A stretch of 64,000 bases of DNA from Brassica napus (lineage: Eukaryota > Streptophyta > Magnoliopsida > Brassicales > Brassicaceae): NCBI RefSeq assembly GCF_020379485.1, contig NW_026014678.1, forward strand, positions 1-64,000, in the 5' to 3' direction. A program made the translations under genes and the position numbers. This document shows positions 1-12,620 of this stretch, piece after piece (position 1 is the stretch's first letter; each line of letters opens with the position of its first letter). The notes under the pieces are model-generated. The model had not been told where the DNA came from. It saw only the letters and a list, made by a program, of their open reading frames with translations, and searched no databases.

Positions 1-2695
1 AGTCACTGAAGTGTAGGTCAGCTCCCCTGAGCTGGATGTCTAGACTCACTCAGCTGTATCAGTGGGGATCAGCTCAACTCACTGGACTGAGTGTTCAGGT
101 CTTGGGCAGTTGGGCCGGGTCGGACAGTGGCCAGGCCATGTGGATGACCCATGTGTACCAATGGGCTGAGGGGCTCTTGTGGTTGGGTCATGGGCGTGGG
201 AAATCAGTCTGAGCCTGTTTGGACTTGTCCAGGAGTGGTTTGGCAGTTCCAGGGCGTGTGGTAACTGCCATAGGCGAAAGGGTGCAATCTGTACCATGAT
301 TAAATCAATCAATGCCAGCCAGAAATGATACCGAAGGGATGCAATGGTTAAGAAGTAACCACCCCTTCTCCTATATAAGGAAGGCAAGTCCGTGCTTTGC
401 AGGCACGCCAGGCTTCCTTCTACACCCTTAAACACAAAGAATCCAGAGAAAATACAGAGAGTTGGTCGGATTCCCAATCCAAGACCCATGGTGGTGTGAA
501 GCCATAAAGAGACAGTTTGGGGCAGATCAAGGGGGAAGTTGAGAACGACCCTCTGAACGGTTTTGATCATTGTTGACAACACCAAAGCCTTATCTGGAGC
601 CTGTGAACACACGAAAATGGTGAGGAAAGGAGGGAGTTGGCCGGAATCCATTCCCAAGGGCCAATGCAGCCTTAAAGGGAGATTGGTGTGGAAAGCAGTT
701 TCATGGGGACAAAGAGGGAAGTAGTGAGCACGACCTTTGGATGGTGATTGATCATGGATGATCATGTCTAAGGCTTCCTCTGTGTCTTGGGAACACACGC
801 AATTGGTTAGGAGAGAAGGGGGAAGGCTTGACTCCACTCTCAAAGGCATGAACAGCCTTGAAGATGTATGCAGTATAGAAACTGGTTTCATGGAAGTTCC
901 ATGGAAGGAGTGATGGGCACGAACCATGGTTAGATCTTACCAATACTGGAAGTATGTGATAAGGGTTGAGGACGGCGTGCTAGGAGGAGCATGACGCCCT
1001 GATGAGGTAACAGGTGGGGACTGCAGACCATTGGACATAGTCTGGTACACTATGGGCTGATCTGGTCCTGCAGTTACACCTTACTATGTTTTATGATTAT
1101 TAATCATGTTATTTCTTCTTCTTATGATTGAGATTGATGATTAGACATAGTAGCACTGAACCATGGCTTGGCCGGTTCAGAAGAACCCTCCATGGCCTTG
1201 ATTTGGCAGCTAAGTCCGGATCTCCTACTTCATGATGGATTTATGGCGATCTGACTTTGGAATCCTCTTAGTGGTGAATTATCATGAATTATCATGGTAT
1301 TGGGGATTTTTATCTGATTGATTTCGAGATGGTCAAGGTGGCCGGTGGGGCTGTTCTAGGTCGAGATCCATAGGATCGAGATCGGTTCTTGGAATTCTGA
1401 CTTGACCATTCTCTTAGTTAAGATTTATCATGAATTATCATGAATCCTAATGAGTTTTTAGGGATGATTTAGAGATGGTCCTTGGGCCGGTTTGGCTGAT
1501 CTTGGCCGAGATCTATGGGATGGTTGCCGGTTCTGGGAAATCTGATTGGACATTCTCTTAGTTATGATTTATCATGAATTGTCATGAATTTTAGTTGATT
1601 TTTGGAGCAGGTTTGCTTGCGGTCGAAATTGCACCTGAGGGCATATTGGGGTCAGATCCTTGTGTTAGGATATCTGATCATATGTTTGTGTGCTGGAACA
1701 TATTGTCACTTATGATATTGATCATAAGGAATTGCTGGTTATCAACCTTGGTGTTGGTAAGGCAGGCCGTGTGTGATCTGATCATGGGCAAGGATGGACG
1801 ACCTGATCCTTGGATGATGGATCAAGGTGTCTGATCTGATTGATCAAAGGATGCACCGGTGGTAAGAGCAACACTAATCAGGTTCAGTGGGACATGGTTC
1901 CATGACTGATTAGGAAGTATGAAGACTCATCAGTTCTGAGTCATTGGGGTGGTTGGTTGATTGACTCAGGATCTGATGGGCATTGTTAGTCCATGAGCTG
2001 GACTTGGTATCATAAGTTGATAAGGCAAAAAGGATGTGGGACAGTGCATGAGCCGGTAAGGGCCAGATGCATGTCCTTAGCTATTTGAAGACTTCTCAAG
2101 GGTTACTTATGTTGTGGGGATGGTTGGCTGAATGACTAAGTACCTAAGGGAGTTGTTTTGTGTGTGTAAAGGAGCTGGACGCAGTATATGGCAGCTGGCC
2201 ATAGCTCGGTCCTAGCTTAGTTCGAGTGTGACAGCTCGATCAGCTGGTTTATGAGTTCATTCAGCTAGAGTAGCTGGACCGATGAGCTAACAAGCTCCGT
2301 GGATGTGGCAAAGGTATGATCTAGCAATTTTGCATAGATCTAGATAGAATGGTTAGGGGAATGGAACCTCAGATTTGTATGCCTTGATTTGGGTTCTGGA
2401 TTGACCTTGGAGCTAGCTGGTAGTTGAGTATACTAACCATTAGCCGAGGTGATTCGACCAGACAAGTATTATATGGTTATAGACCAATGGTTAAGTAGAT
2501 ACTATTCTGCTGTGCATAAGTTGAAAGGATCTAGCTAGGAATGACTAAGGTAGTCTTGAGCTAGGATCTGAGTTAGCCCTCGCCAATGGGCGATATTTTA
2601 AATAAAGGGCAAAATTTTTAGAGGTTTGGTCCGGGTATGGACTGAGCGACGTGAGGCATCGTGGCCAGGCCTAGTCGGCCGGATCGGGTCTTACA
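1..2695 (+). repeat. E1 5' LTR (3' portion visible)
   Basis: This matches 5092-7819 with scattered substitutions and small indels and ends in ...GGGTCTTACA just before the primer site. It contains no credible gene. A 282-codon antisense frame at 79-927 is broken in the other LTR copy and is not conserved as a protein. Confidence 0.9.
372..380 (+). promoter_or_regulatory. Putative LTR TATA box (E1 5' LTR)
   Basis: TATATAAGG follows a pyrimidine stretch (CCCCTTCTCC), a plausible Pol II start region for the LTR promoter. The 3' LTR copy at 5455-5463 reads AATATAAGG, so its TATA core is altered. Confidence 0.5.
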
Positions 2696-2698
2696 AGT

Positions 2699-2710
2699 TG
2701 GTATCAGAGC
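2699..2710 (+). other. E1 primer binding site (initiator tRNA-Met)
   Basis: TGGTATCAGAGC lies three bases after the LTR end. It is the standard 12-base complement of the 3' end of plant initiator tRNA-Met used to start minus-strand DNA synthesis in many plant LTR elements. Confidence 0.9.
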
Positions 2711-3421
2711 ATGCTAGATCATGTTAAGGACAGTGCTCAAAGATGTTGAGTTCCAAACCGAAATTATTTCTGAAAACTGAGATGACTTGGAACCTTAGTT
2801 GTGGTGAGCCAAGTGAGAGTTGAGGTAAGTTTGGGTTTCATGCTTGTGAACGGGGAAGTTCCAAGATGAGCTGGCTTAGCCAAGATACACTCTTCCACGG
2901 CAAGACCCTGAAAACATAAAGGTTAGTTTATCTAGTTATTTGGGAATAGTATACGGATTGGATGATGGACGCAATGCAAGATCTTTGTATGGACGACCTG
3001 GACAAGGGAAGTAACATGGACCAGAGAGTGGCTTAGGTTGAAAGAAACGTGCAGCACTCTCTTGGAGGTAAATGTTATTCCTTGGTGGCCGTTCAAAACA
3101 AGTGAGCATATGCAATGTTCATGTTAGTCTAAGGGAGACGCTACATGGCTAGTACATGAGTGGGCTTCTGATCAGATGGATCAGCTTGGACTCAGTGTAA
3201 GTCAAGGTAGGATTCCTTAAGATTGAGTGAATGGAATGGATCAATTCCAAGAGGAATGGAAACACGATATTAAGTATCTTAGTATGATGTGGATTGAGGT
3301 ATACTATAAACACTTTTGTGAATGGTATGGGACGTTCACAGAAGTATGATGCTTTGGAGAATGGTATGGGACATTTTCCAAATGTGTGATCAAACCGAGA
3401 TCCTACTCATCTAAGTACTTA

Positions 3422-4236
3422 ATGATCGGTGGTGTGGAAACACATTATTTGATACTGGAGCTACACATAGTTTGTGAGTCCAAGTATGATTGGAAAAGGT
3501 TTGTTCCAGCATGGAACATGGGATGGTCCTGAACGAGTGAGTGCGGCCGGAGGGCAAGTTATGAACTCACTCGGTCTGGTTAAGGACATCCCTGTGGTGA
3601 TCTTGGATAGGCCGATGCCTATAGATCTGATTGTTGTCCCCCTCCAGCATCATGAAGTGATCTTAGGCATGGACTGGTTGGGAAAGTATCGGGCAACTCT
3701 AGATTGTCACCGGGAAGGGTGCAACTTGAGAACGAGTTTGGACCCCCGAAAAAGTACCAAGGAATCAAGCCAACCTCTTGTAGTTTGTGGTTTCAGGAGT
3801 CCAAGTAGAACGGATGCTTGGAAATGGTTGTGAGGCCTTTTTGACTACCATTTACACTGATGAGGTTGTAGGGGCCTGTGACCCAGAGGGTATACCGTTG
3901 GTTCGGGAATTTCAGGATGTGTTTGGGGCACTACAGGGCATTCCCCCTGATAGGGCTGACCAATTCATCATTGAATTGGAACCTGGAACGGCCCCATTAT
4001 CTAAAAGTCCATATAGAATGGCACCAGCTCAGATGGCAGAGCTGAAGAAGCAACTTGAGGAGTTGCTTGCGAAGGGGTTCATACGCCCTAGTGTATCACC
4101 TTGGGGAGCACCATTCCTATTTGTTAAGAAAAAGGATGGTAGCTTTAGGTTGTGCATTGATTATAGGGGTTTGAACAGGGTGACTGTGAAGAACAAGTAC
4201 CCTTTACCCAGGATTGATGAGTTGCTGGAATCATAA
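3422..4236 (+). pseudogene. E1 broken pol: protease and N-terminal RT
   Basis: Translated in pieces, this matches the protease-RT section of E8 closely. The start is the IGGVET..DTGATHS aspartic-protease region, which has lost four bases just before the active site and one more base after it, so the DTG motif is out of frame with what follows. The frame 3474-3833 carries the retropepsin body (…[17 protein letters not shown]…). The frame 3787-4236 carries the linker [18 protein letters not shown] and RT fingers ([20 protein letters not shown]). It stops after the …PRIDELL region, and the RT palm with its DD pair, RNase H and integrase are absent. It cannot make an active enzyme. Confidence 0.88.
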
Positions 4237-4680
4237 ACCTTATTGTCCAGGAAGGACTTAAGGGAACAGAACAATCTGTTAGGACTCATGGTAGAGTGAG
4301 CAGCCTAAAGACTGGAATATGTTCGCTAGGACTTGGCTGGTGCATCGAGTGGCTTGGAGATTGGTTGAATCTACTAAGACTGAGTACTCAGAACGCAACC
4401 TGGAGAGTTGGGTCGGTGACATAAGTCATGTCTTTGTATGGGTGCTTGATGGACCACTTGATAAGATTTTGGGTTAAATATCTATCAAGTGGGGGAGACT
4501 TGTTGTGTATGTGATGACCAGGACGTGGTCAGTGAGAATGAATAAGGTGGGAGATGCAACGAATTGGTTAGAAAGAACCAATCGAGCATGCTCCATGTTC
4601 CGGGTACAAAGGAGTTCGGATGGAACCTTTGTCATGAGACAAGAGGTTAACACCACTGGATTCGACGACGAATCCTTCAT

Positions 4681-4694
4681 AAGTGGGGGAGACT
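4681..4694 (+). other. E1 polypurine tract
   Basis: AAGTGGGGGAGACT directly precedes the TGTCATG start of the 3' LTR, the normal place for the plus-strand primer. The same motif precedes the 3' LTRs of E3, E5 and E8. Confidence 0.85.
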
Positions 4695-4705
4695 TGTCAT
4701 GTCCC

Positions 4706-4723
4706 CGATCCTGGATAGGATCG
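4706..4723. other. LTR-tip dyad, CGATCC-6-GGATCG
   Basis: An inverted repeat with 6-bp arms centred about 20 bp from the LTR start. Equivalent dyads occur at the same distance in related LTRs (52395-52412, 55179-55196, 56884-56901, 19170-19187). The function is unknown. Confidence 0.7.
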
Positions 4724-6466
4724 TCTGGACGGACTGCGGTGCGAGGAAACGCACCAGTCAGGTCATATGACCTAAAGACAAGTATATCATGGCCTGAAGG
4801 TAAGGTTAAGGGAATCAGGAAGCTGGAACCTAACCAAATAAGGCACATGCAAGCTCAAAGGAGCTGGACAAGCGAGCTGGTAGCTGGACGAGATCCAGGT
4901 GAAGCTCGATGAAGTGAGTGATCAGAATGGATCATGGGAAAACTAAGTCTAGTCTAGGTCTGGAAATTGACCAAGGGACTTAGAAGGATGAAGAAGATAA
5001 AGAAGCAAGCTGGACACAGTGTATAACAACTGGGCGATGCAGTAAGCAAGCTCAACCAGCTAGGTGAAGTGTAGTGCAGCTCGGTGTAGCTCACTGAAGT
5101 GTAGGTCAGCTCCCTGAGCTGGATGGTCTAGCTCACTCAGCTGTATCAGCTGGGGATCAGCTCAACTCAGCTGGACTGAGTGTTCAGGTCTTGGGCAGTT
5201 GGGCCGGGTCTGGACAGTGGCCAGGCCATGTGGATGACCCATATGAACCAATGGGCTGGAGGGCTCTTGTGGTGGGTCATGGGCGTGGGCAATCAGTCTT
5301 GGCCTTGTTGGACTTGTCCAGGAGTGGTTTGGCAGTTCCAGGGCGTGTGGTAACTGCCATAGGCGAAAGGGTGCAATCTGTACCATTGATTAAATCAATG
5401 GCCAGAAATGATACCGAAGGGATGCAATGGTTAAGAAGTAACCACCCCTTCTCCAATATAAGGAAGGCAAGTCCGTGCCTTTGCAGGCACGCCAGGGCTT
5501 CCTTCTACACCCTGAAACACAAAGAATCCAGAGAAAATACAGAGAGTTGGTCGGATTCCCAATCCAAGACCCATGGTGGTGTGAAGGCCATAAAGAGACA
5601 GTTTTGGGGCAGATCAAGGGGAAGTTGAGAACGACCCTCTGAACGGTTTTGATCATTGTTGACAACACCCAAAGCCTTATCTGGAGCCTGTGAACACACG
5701 CAAATGGTGAGGAAAGGAGGGAGTTGGCCGGAATCCATTCCCAAGGGACAATGCAGCCTTAAAGGGAGATTGGTATGGAAAGCAGTTTCATTGGGAACAA
5801 AGAGGGAAGTGATGCACGACCTTTGGATGGTGATCGATCATGGATGATCATGTCTAAGGCTTCCTCTGTGTCTTGGGAACACACGCAATTGGTTAGGAGA
5901 GAAGGGGGAAGGCTTGACTCCACTCTCAAAGGCATGAACAGCCTTGAAGATGTATGCAGTATAGAAACTGGTTTCATGGAAGTTCCATGGAAGGAGTGAT
6001 GGGCACGAACCATGGTTAGATCTTATCAATACTGGAAGTATGTGATAAGGGTTTGATGACGGCGTGCTAGGAGGAGCATGGACGCCCCTGATGAGGTAAC
6101 AGGTGGGGACTGCAGACCATTGGACATAGTCTGGTACACTATGGGCTGATCTGGTCCTGCAGTTACACCTTACTCTGTTTTATGATTATTAATCATTATT
6201 TCTTCTTCTTATGATTGAGATTGATGATTAGACATAGTAGCACTGAACCATGGCTTGGCCGGTTCAGAAGAACCCTCCATGGCCTTGATTGGCAGCTAAG
6301 TCCGGATCTCCTACTTCATGATGGATTTATGGCGATCTGACTTTGGAATCCTCTTAGTGGTGAATTATCATGAATTATCATGGTATTTGGGGATTTTATC
6401 TGATTGATTTCGAGATGGTCAAGGTGGCCGGTGGGGCTGTTCTAAGTCGAGATCCATAGGATCGAG

Positions 6467-6526
6467 ATCGGTTCTTGTAATTCTGACTTGACCATTATCG
6501 GTTCTTGTAATTCTGACTTGACCATT
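6467..6526 (+). repeat. 30-bp exact tandem duplication in E1 3' LTR
   Basis: The unit starting ATCGGTTCTTGTAATTCTGA occurs twice back to back (6467-6496 and 6497-6526). The 5' LTR has one copy near 1380-1410, so the duplication arose in this LTR or during its last copying cycle. Confidence 0.9.
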
Positions 6527-7819
6527 CTCTTAGTTAAGATTTATCATGAATTATCATGAATCCTAATGAGTTTTTAGGGATTGATTTAGAGATGGTCCCT
6601 TGGGCCGGTTTGGCTGATCTTGGCTGAGATCTATGGGATGGAGGCCGGTTCTGGGAAATCTGATTGGACCATTCTCTTAGTTATGTTTTATCATGAATTG
6701 TCATGAATTTTAATTGATTTTTGGAGCAGGTTTGCTTGCGGTCGAAATTGCACCTGAGGGCATATTGGGGTCAGATCCTTGTGTTAGGATATCTGATCAT
6801 ATGTTTGTGTGCTGGAACATATTGTCACTTATGATATTGATCATAAGGAATTGCTGGTTATCAACCTTGGTGTTGGTAAGGCAGGCCGTGTGTGATCTGA
6901 TCATGGGCAAGGATGGACGACCTGATCCTAGGATGATGGATCAAGGTGTCTGATCTGATTGATCAAAGGATGCACCGGTGGTAAGAGTAACACTAATCAG
7001 GTTCAGTGGGACATGGTTCCATGACTGATTAGGAAGTATGAAGACTCATCTGTTCTGAGTCATGTGGGGTGGTTGGTTGATTGACTCAGGATCTGATGGG
7101 CATTGTTAGTCCATGAGCTGGACTTGGTATCATAAGTTGATAAGGCAAAAAGGATGTGGGACAGTGCATGAGCCGATAAGGGCCAGATGCATGTCCTTAG
7201 CTGGTTGAAGACTTCTCAAGGGTTACTTATGTCTGTGGGGATGGTTGGCTGAATGACTAAGTACCTAAGGGAGTTGTTTTGTGTGTGTAAAGGAGCTGGA
7301 CGCAGTATATGGCAGCTGGCCATAGCTCGGTCCTAGCTCAGTTCGAGTGTGACAGCTCGATCAGCTGGTTTATGAGTTCATTCCGCTAGAGTAGCTGGGC
7401 CGATGAGCTAACAAGCTCCGTGGATGTGGCAAAGGTATGATCTAGCAATGTTGCATAGATCTAGATAGAATGGTTAGGGGAATGGAACCTCAGATTTGTA
7501 TGCCTTGATTTGGGTTCAGGATTGACCTTGGAGCTAGCTGGTAGTTGAGTATACTAACCATTAGCCGAGGTGATTCGACCAGACAAGAATTATATTGGTT
7601 ATAGACCAATGGTTAAGTAGATACTATTCCGCTGTGCATAAGTTGAAAGGATCTAGCTAGGGAATGACTAAGGTAGTCTTGAGCTAGGATCTAAGTTAGC
7701 CCTCGCCAATGGGCGATATTTTAAATAAAGGGCAAAATTTTAAGAGGTTCGGTCCGGGTATGGACTGAGCGACGTGAGGCATCGACCGCGCCTAGTAGCG
7801 GTCGGGATCGGGTCTTACA

Positions 7820-9118
7820 ACGGACGTCCTGTGTTTGCTGACGGACACAGACGAACACACACGGACACACACGGACAGCCACGGATGTCCTATGTGTGCT
7901 GGCGGACACCCACGGCCGTCCTGTGTGTACTGACCAGACAGCCCACGTGGGCCAAAATCACCCAAACAGTCCACGGGAAGGGTTAACGTGCTGAGTCCAA
8001 GGACCAATGTGCTGATATGTGTACTGATGGACACCCACGAACGTCCTGTGTGTGCTGACAGACACACACAGACACACACGGACAGCCCCGGACGTCATGT
8101 GTGTGCTGACGAACACACACAGACGTCCTGTGTGTGCTGACGGACACCCACAGACATCCTGTGTGTACTGAACAGACAGCCCACATGGGCCAAAATCACC
8201 CGAACAGTCCACGGGAAGGGTCAGCATGCTGAGTCCAAGGACCAATGTGCTGATATGTGTACTGACAGACACCCACGGACGTCCTGTGTGTGCTGACGGA
8301 CACACACGGACACACACGGACAGTCACGGACATCCTGTGTGTGCTGACGGACAGCCACGGACATCCTGTGTGTGCTGGCAGACACCCACGGACGTCCTGT
8401 GTGTACTGAACAGACAGCCCACGTGGGCCCAAATCACCCAAATAGTCCACGGGAAGGGCCAGCATGCTGAGTCCAAGGACCAACGTGCTGATATGTGTAC
8501 TGATGGACAGCCACGGACGTCCTCGGTGTGCTGACGGACACACACGGACACACACAGACAGCCACAGACGTCCTGTGTGTGCTGGCGGACACCCACGGAC
8601 GTCCTGTGTGTACTAAAAAGACAGCCCATGAGGGCCAAAATCACCCAAACAGTCCACGAGAAGGGTCAGCGTGCTGAGTCCAAGGACCAACGTGCTGATA
8701 TGTGTACTGATGGACAGCCACGGACATCCTGTGTGTGCTGACGGACACACACGGACAGCCACGAACGTCCTGTGTGTGCTGACGGACACCCATGGACGTC
8801 CTGTGTGTGCTGACGGACACCCACGGACGTCCTGTGTGTACTGAACAGACCGCCCACGTCGGCCAAAATCACCCGAACAGTCCACGGGAAAGGCCAGCGT
8901 GCTGATATGTGTACTGATGGACAGCCACGGACGTCCTGTGTGTGCTGACGGACACACACGGACACACACACGGACAGCCACAGACGTCCTGTGTGTGCTG
9001 ACGGACACCCACGGACGTCCTGTGTGTGCTGACGGACACCCACAGACGTCTTGTGTGTACTGAACAGACAGCCCACGTGGGCCAAAATCACCCGAACAGT
9101 CCACTGGAAGGGCCAGCG
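7820..9118. repeat. GC-rich satellite, block 1
   Basis: Head-to-tail monomers carry the landmark GCTGAGTCCAAGGACC at about 7987, 8228, 8467 and 8672, spaced about 205-241 bp. Each monomer is made of a 21-bp module (CGGACGTCCTGTGTGTGCTGA) plus varying numbers of 10-bp modules (CGGACACACA, CGGACACCCA, CGGACAGCCA), and ends with a unique stretch containing CCCACGTGGGCCAAAATCAC. The A/B/C/D order seen further right is not evident here, as expected at an array edge. Long minus-strand open frames exist but follow from the repeat period and are not called as genes. Confidence 0.92.
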
Positions 9119-11119
9119 TGTAAGACCCGAACCCTGGCCTCTCGACCTTATGGAGTCTGCAGGCTTACTTATTAATTTATTTGCTTGTTTGATCCATTTT
9201 AAGTCTTTATTTACTAAGTCATATTCGAATATGAGGTTCATAAACAAAGGAACAAATTGCACTGCGGAATAACAATGTATAAACTTAGTATTACTTAGAA
9301 ACATGAGATTCAATACACAACTTCTTAACAGTCTCATAGACAATCACTAGTTCATCCCTAGCATCATCTAACCACACGTTACACAGCCTCTCACTGACCA
9401 AGCCTTCACGGCTCCTTGGCTTGACCAGAACCATCCTTAGTTCCTGAAACCACAACCAGATAAGCATTAATCATAACCGAGAATAGAACGGATTGATTCC
9501 ACAATGCTTGGCTTGGTTCCTAGAACTTAGATAAACCTCAGTCAACATAATCATAAAACGTGTGAACCTACCTACCGTATCCTAAGTCATTCAACCAACC
9601 ACCCCTTGACTTAGAATCAGATAGATAGTCCAGAATAGATAAACAGAACACACGAACAGATCCGGATCGTCCCCAAAGACCAATCTGTCTAACCGGATAG
9701 AATCTAGGTGTGACCGGCCAATGGAGTCCGGCTCAAGGCCCAACGGACTCCCTTACCTGATCCGGCCTTAGGCCTGGATCCAATCGGCCGAGTAAGCCTC
9801 AAGCCTAATCCGGAAGGCTTAGCAACCGGTCAGACCTTGCGACTCTACCTTGGCTTAGACAAACCGTGACCTTGTCTTAACTAGACAAGCCATAGGCTGA
9901 TCCATAAGGATCGGTCCTAACCTGTCCAAAAGACACCATTTGGAACATGCACCCTTTGGCCATTCGTGCCACTTGGACACTCATGACTCTTGACAACTCG
10001 TGCCCTTTGGGTCATTCCCAACCGTTCGTCCTAACCGCCCAGTCTTGGTGCGATCGGATAATCCGACTAACCGACCCGTGTCTAGGCTAGCGGTTTGGTT
10101 ATGTTCGGCCAAAGCCTAGGGACGTATCCCTTGGACTCAACCAGCACAACCTATCGTGTTTAACCAGAGAGAAGAGAAGAGAAACGAATTGAAACAGATA
10201 AGGAGAGCCGGATGGGACTTAGGAACCGAGCAGAGCCGCGGTGCGGTCGCATGGACCGTCCGTTCGGTCTGATGGAGCCACGGCCCATCACATACCTTGA
10301 GAACCACGTCTGGGTTCTCCATGCTCTTCTCCTTGTCTTGATCTCCCATTCTTCACCGGAGTTAGTTCTCAAACGATCAGAGTCGCCGGAAAACAACACC
10401 ACCACAATTGGCCTTTCTCTTGGCCGGAACTCTCTCTTTCTCTCTTTCTTTCTCTCTACGTTTTCTCTGAGTATTTTACTCTGGAATTGGATAATGAAAT
10501 CGACCAGAGAGCCCCCATATTTATAGAAAACGAGGGGTTAGTCTTGCCCCACGAACAGGCACGACTTGCTAGCGAATGGGCACCATCGGCCAAGGGTGTC
10601 CCCTTTCGGCCACTTGCATCCCTTCGCCCTTTCTGATTGGGTTTGGGGTCGGTCACAAGCCCAACCCACGCCCCAGGCCTCCTGGACTTAGCCCACGGCC
10701 TTGTCCAAAGACCCAACAGCCCATGGCCTCATGGCCGGACCTCACAGCCCGCCACTGACCCGGACCCGGACCATCGGCCTAAAGCCCGGACAGTCCGTCT
10801 AGCTGAGATGAGCTGACTCTCAGCTGCCTCAGCTGAGTGAGCTAGTAGTCCAGCTAGTGGAGCTGACTTAGTAGGGACTGAGCTGGTGTGAACTGAACCT
10901 AGCTTCATTGAGATGGCCGAGCTACTCGTCCACTTCGTCCAGCTACCGTCTTACTCGTCCTAGCTGTCTCTTAGCTTGTATAAGGTTAAGTCTAAGTTTC
11001 TTATGTCCTTAACCTTCTTTCTCGACCATGGAACGCTTGCCTTGATGTCCTAAGACTGGCTTGCATGTTTCCTCGAACCATGGCGTCCCGACAATCCTAT
11101 TCAGGATCGGGGCGTGACA
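9119..11119 (-). mobile_element. E2: solo LTR of the E5 family
   Basis: A single 2.0-kb LTR in minus orientation (reads TGTAAGACCC...GGGGCGTGACA on +), closely similar to both LTRs of E5, with no internal region. It is flanked by the same five bases, CAGCG, at 9114-9118 and 11120-11124. Removing the LTR and one copy rejoins a normal satellite sequence (GGGCCAGCGTGCTGAG). It is therefore a transposed element later reduced by LTR-LTR recombination. No gene lies inside. Confidence 0.93.
10516..10526 (-). promoter_or_regulatory. LTR TATA box, E2
   Basis: On the minus strand this reads CTATAAATATG, identical to the E5 LTRs and the E3 3' LTR and followed by the same leader. It is the best promoter candidate of the family. 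Confidence 0.65.
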
Positions 11120-12620
11120 CAGCGTGCTGAGACCAAGGACCAGCGTGCTGATATGTGTACTGATGGACAGCCACGGACGTCCTGTGTGTGCTGATGGACT
11201 CACACGGACACACACGGACATCCTATGTGAGCTGACGGACACACACAGACGTCCTGTGTGTGCTGACAGACACCCACGGACAGCCACAGACGTCCTGTGT
11301 ATGCTGGCGGACACCCACAGACATATACAGACACACACGGACAGCCACAGACGTCTTGTGTGTGCTGACGGACAGCCACAGACAGCCACAGACGTCCTGT
11401 GTGTGTGGTGGACACCCACGGACGTCCTGTGTGTACTGAAAAGACAGCCCACGTGGGCCAAAATCACCCAAACAGTCCACGGGAAGGGCCAGCGTGCTGA
11501 GTCCAAGGACCAACGTGCTGATATGTGTACTGATGGACAGCCACAGACGTCCTCTGTGTGCTGGCAGACACAGACGGACACACACGGACACACACGGACA
11601 GCCACAAACATCCTGTGTGTGCTGGCAGACACCCACGGACGTCTTATGTGTACTGACCAGACAGCCCACGTGGGCCAAAATCACCCGAACAGTACACTGG
11701 AAGGTTCAACGTGCGGAGTCCAAGGACCAACGTGCTGATACGTGTACTGATGGACAGCCACGGACGTCCTGTGTGTGCTGACGGACACACACGGATACAT
11801 ACGAACATCCCCGGATGTCCTGTGTGTGCTGACTGACACACACGGACGTCCTGCGTGTGCTGACGGAGACCCACGGACGTCCTGTGTGTACTGAACAGAC
11901 TGCCCACGTGGGCCTAAATCACCCGAACAGTCCACGGGAAGGGTAAGCGTGCTGAGTCCAAGGACCAACGTGCTGATATGTGTACTGATGGACAGCCACA
12001 GACGTCCTGTGTGTGCTGACGGACACACACGGACACACACGGACAGGCACGGACGTCCTGTGTGTGCTGGCGGACACCCACAGACATCCTGTGAGTACTG
12101 AACAGATAGCCCACGTGGGCCAAAATCACCCAAACAGTCCATGGGAAGGGCCAGCGTGCAGGGTACAAGGCAACCAACTTGCTGATATGTGTACTGATGG
12201 ACAGCCACGAACGTCCTGTGTGTGCAGACGGACACACACGGACAGCTACGGACGTCCTATGTATGCTGATGGACACACACGGACGTCCTTGTGTGCTGAC
12301 GGACACCCACGGACACACACGGACGTCCTGTGGTGCTGACGGACAGCCACAACAGCCACGGATGTCCTGTATGTGCTGGCGGACACCTATGGACGTCCTG
12401 TGTGTACGGAACAGACAGCCCACGTGGGACAAAATCACCCAACAGTCCACGGGAAGGGCCAGCGTGTTGAGTCCAAGGACCAACGTTCTGATATGTGTAC
12501 TGAGGGACAGCCACGGACGTCCCGTGTGTGCTGACGGACACACACGGACAGCCACGGACGTCGTGTGTGTGCTGGCGGAGACCCAGGGACGTCCTGTGTG
12601 TACTGAATAGACAGCCCACG
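11120..12620. repeat. GC-rich satellite, block 2
   Basis: The same satellite as block 1. From about 11714 the monomers fall into the order A (GCGGAGTC, 11714), B-like (11951), C (GCAGGGT, 12158) and D (…TACTGAGGGACAG, about 12466). The D monomer is cut at 12620 by E4 and continues at 13690, so the repeat phase is kept across the insertion. Confidence 0.92.

Larger units (their letters stand above)
1..7819 (+). mobile_element. E1: non-autonomous Ty3/gypsy element, 5' end outside window
   Basis: Two long direct repeats (1-2695 and 4695-7819) flank a 2.0-kb internal region that starts with a primer site and ends with a polypurine tract, so this is one LTR retrotransposon in + orientation. The internal region keeps only a broken protease and the start of reverse transcriptase. 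Gag, the rest of RT, RNase H and integrase are missing, so it would need enzymes in trans. Bases 2711-3421 hold no reading frame I can relate to gag. Bases 4237-4680 are also non-coding but resemble the same stretch of E3 (51750-52370). The right end abuts satellite sequence at 7820. The left target-site copy is outside the window. Confidence 0.9.
4695..7819 (+). repeat. E1 3' LTR (3125 bp, TG...CA)
   Basis: This complete LTR starts TGTCATGTCC and ends GGGTCTTACA. Nothing coding is supported inside it. It begins with an 18-bp dyad (4706-4723) shared in position with the LTRs of E3, E5 and E8. Its last 150 bp resemble the end of the E3 LTR, so the two families are related. Confidence 0.9.

Noticed and set aside
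79..927. 282-codon antisense ORF in the E1 5' LTR
   Set aside because: The second LTR copy breaks the frame with several indels. There is no recognisable domain, and it lies opposite the LTR promoter.
2699..2710. tRNA gene at the TGGTATCAGAGC sites
   Set aside because: Only the 12-base primer complement is present and no tRNA body follows. It recurs at every LTR boundary.
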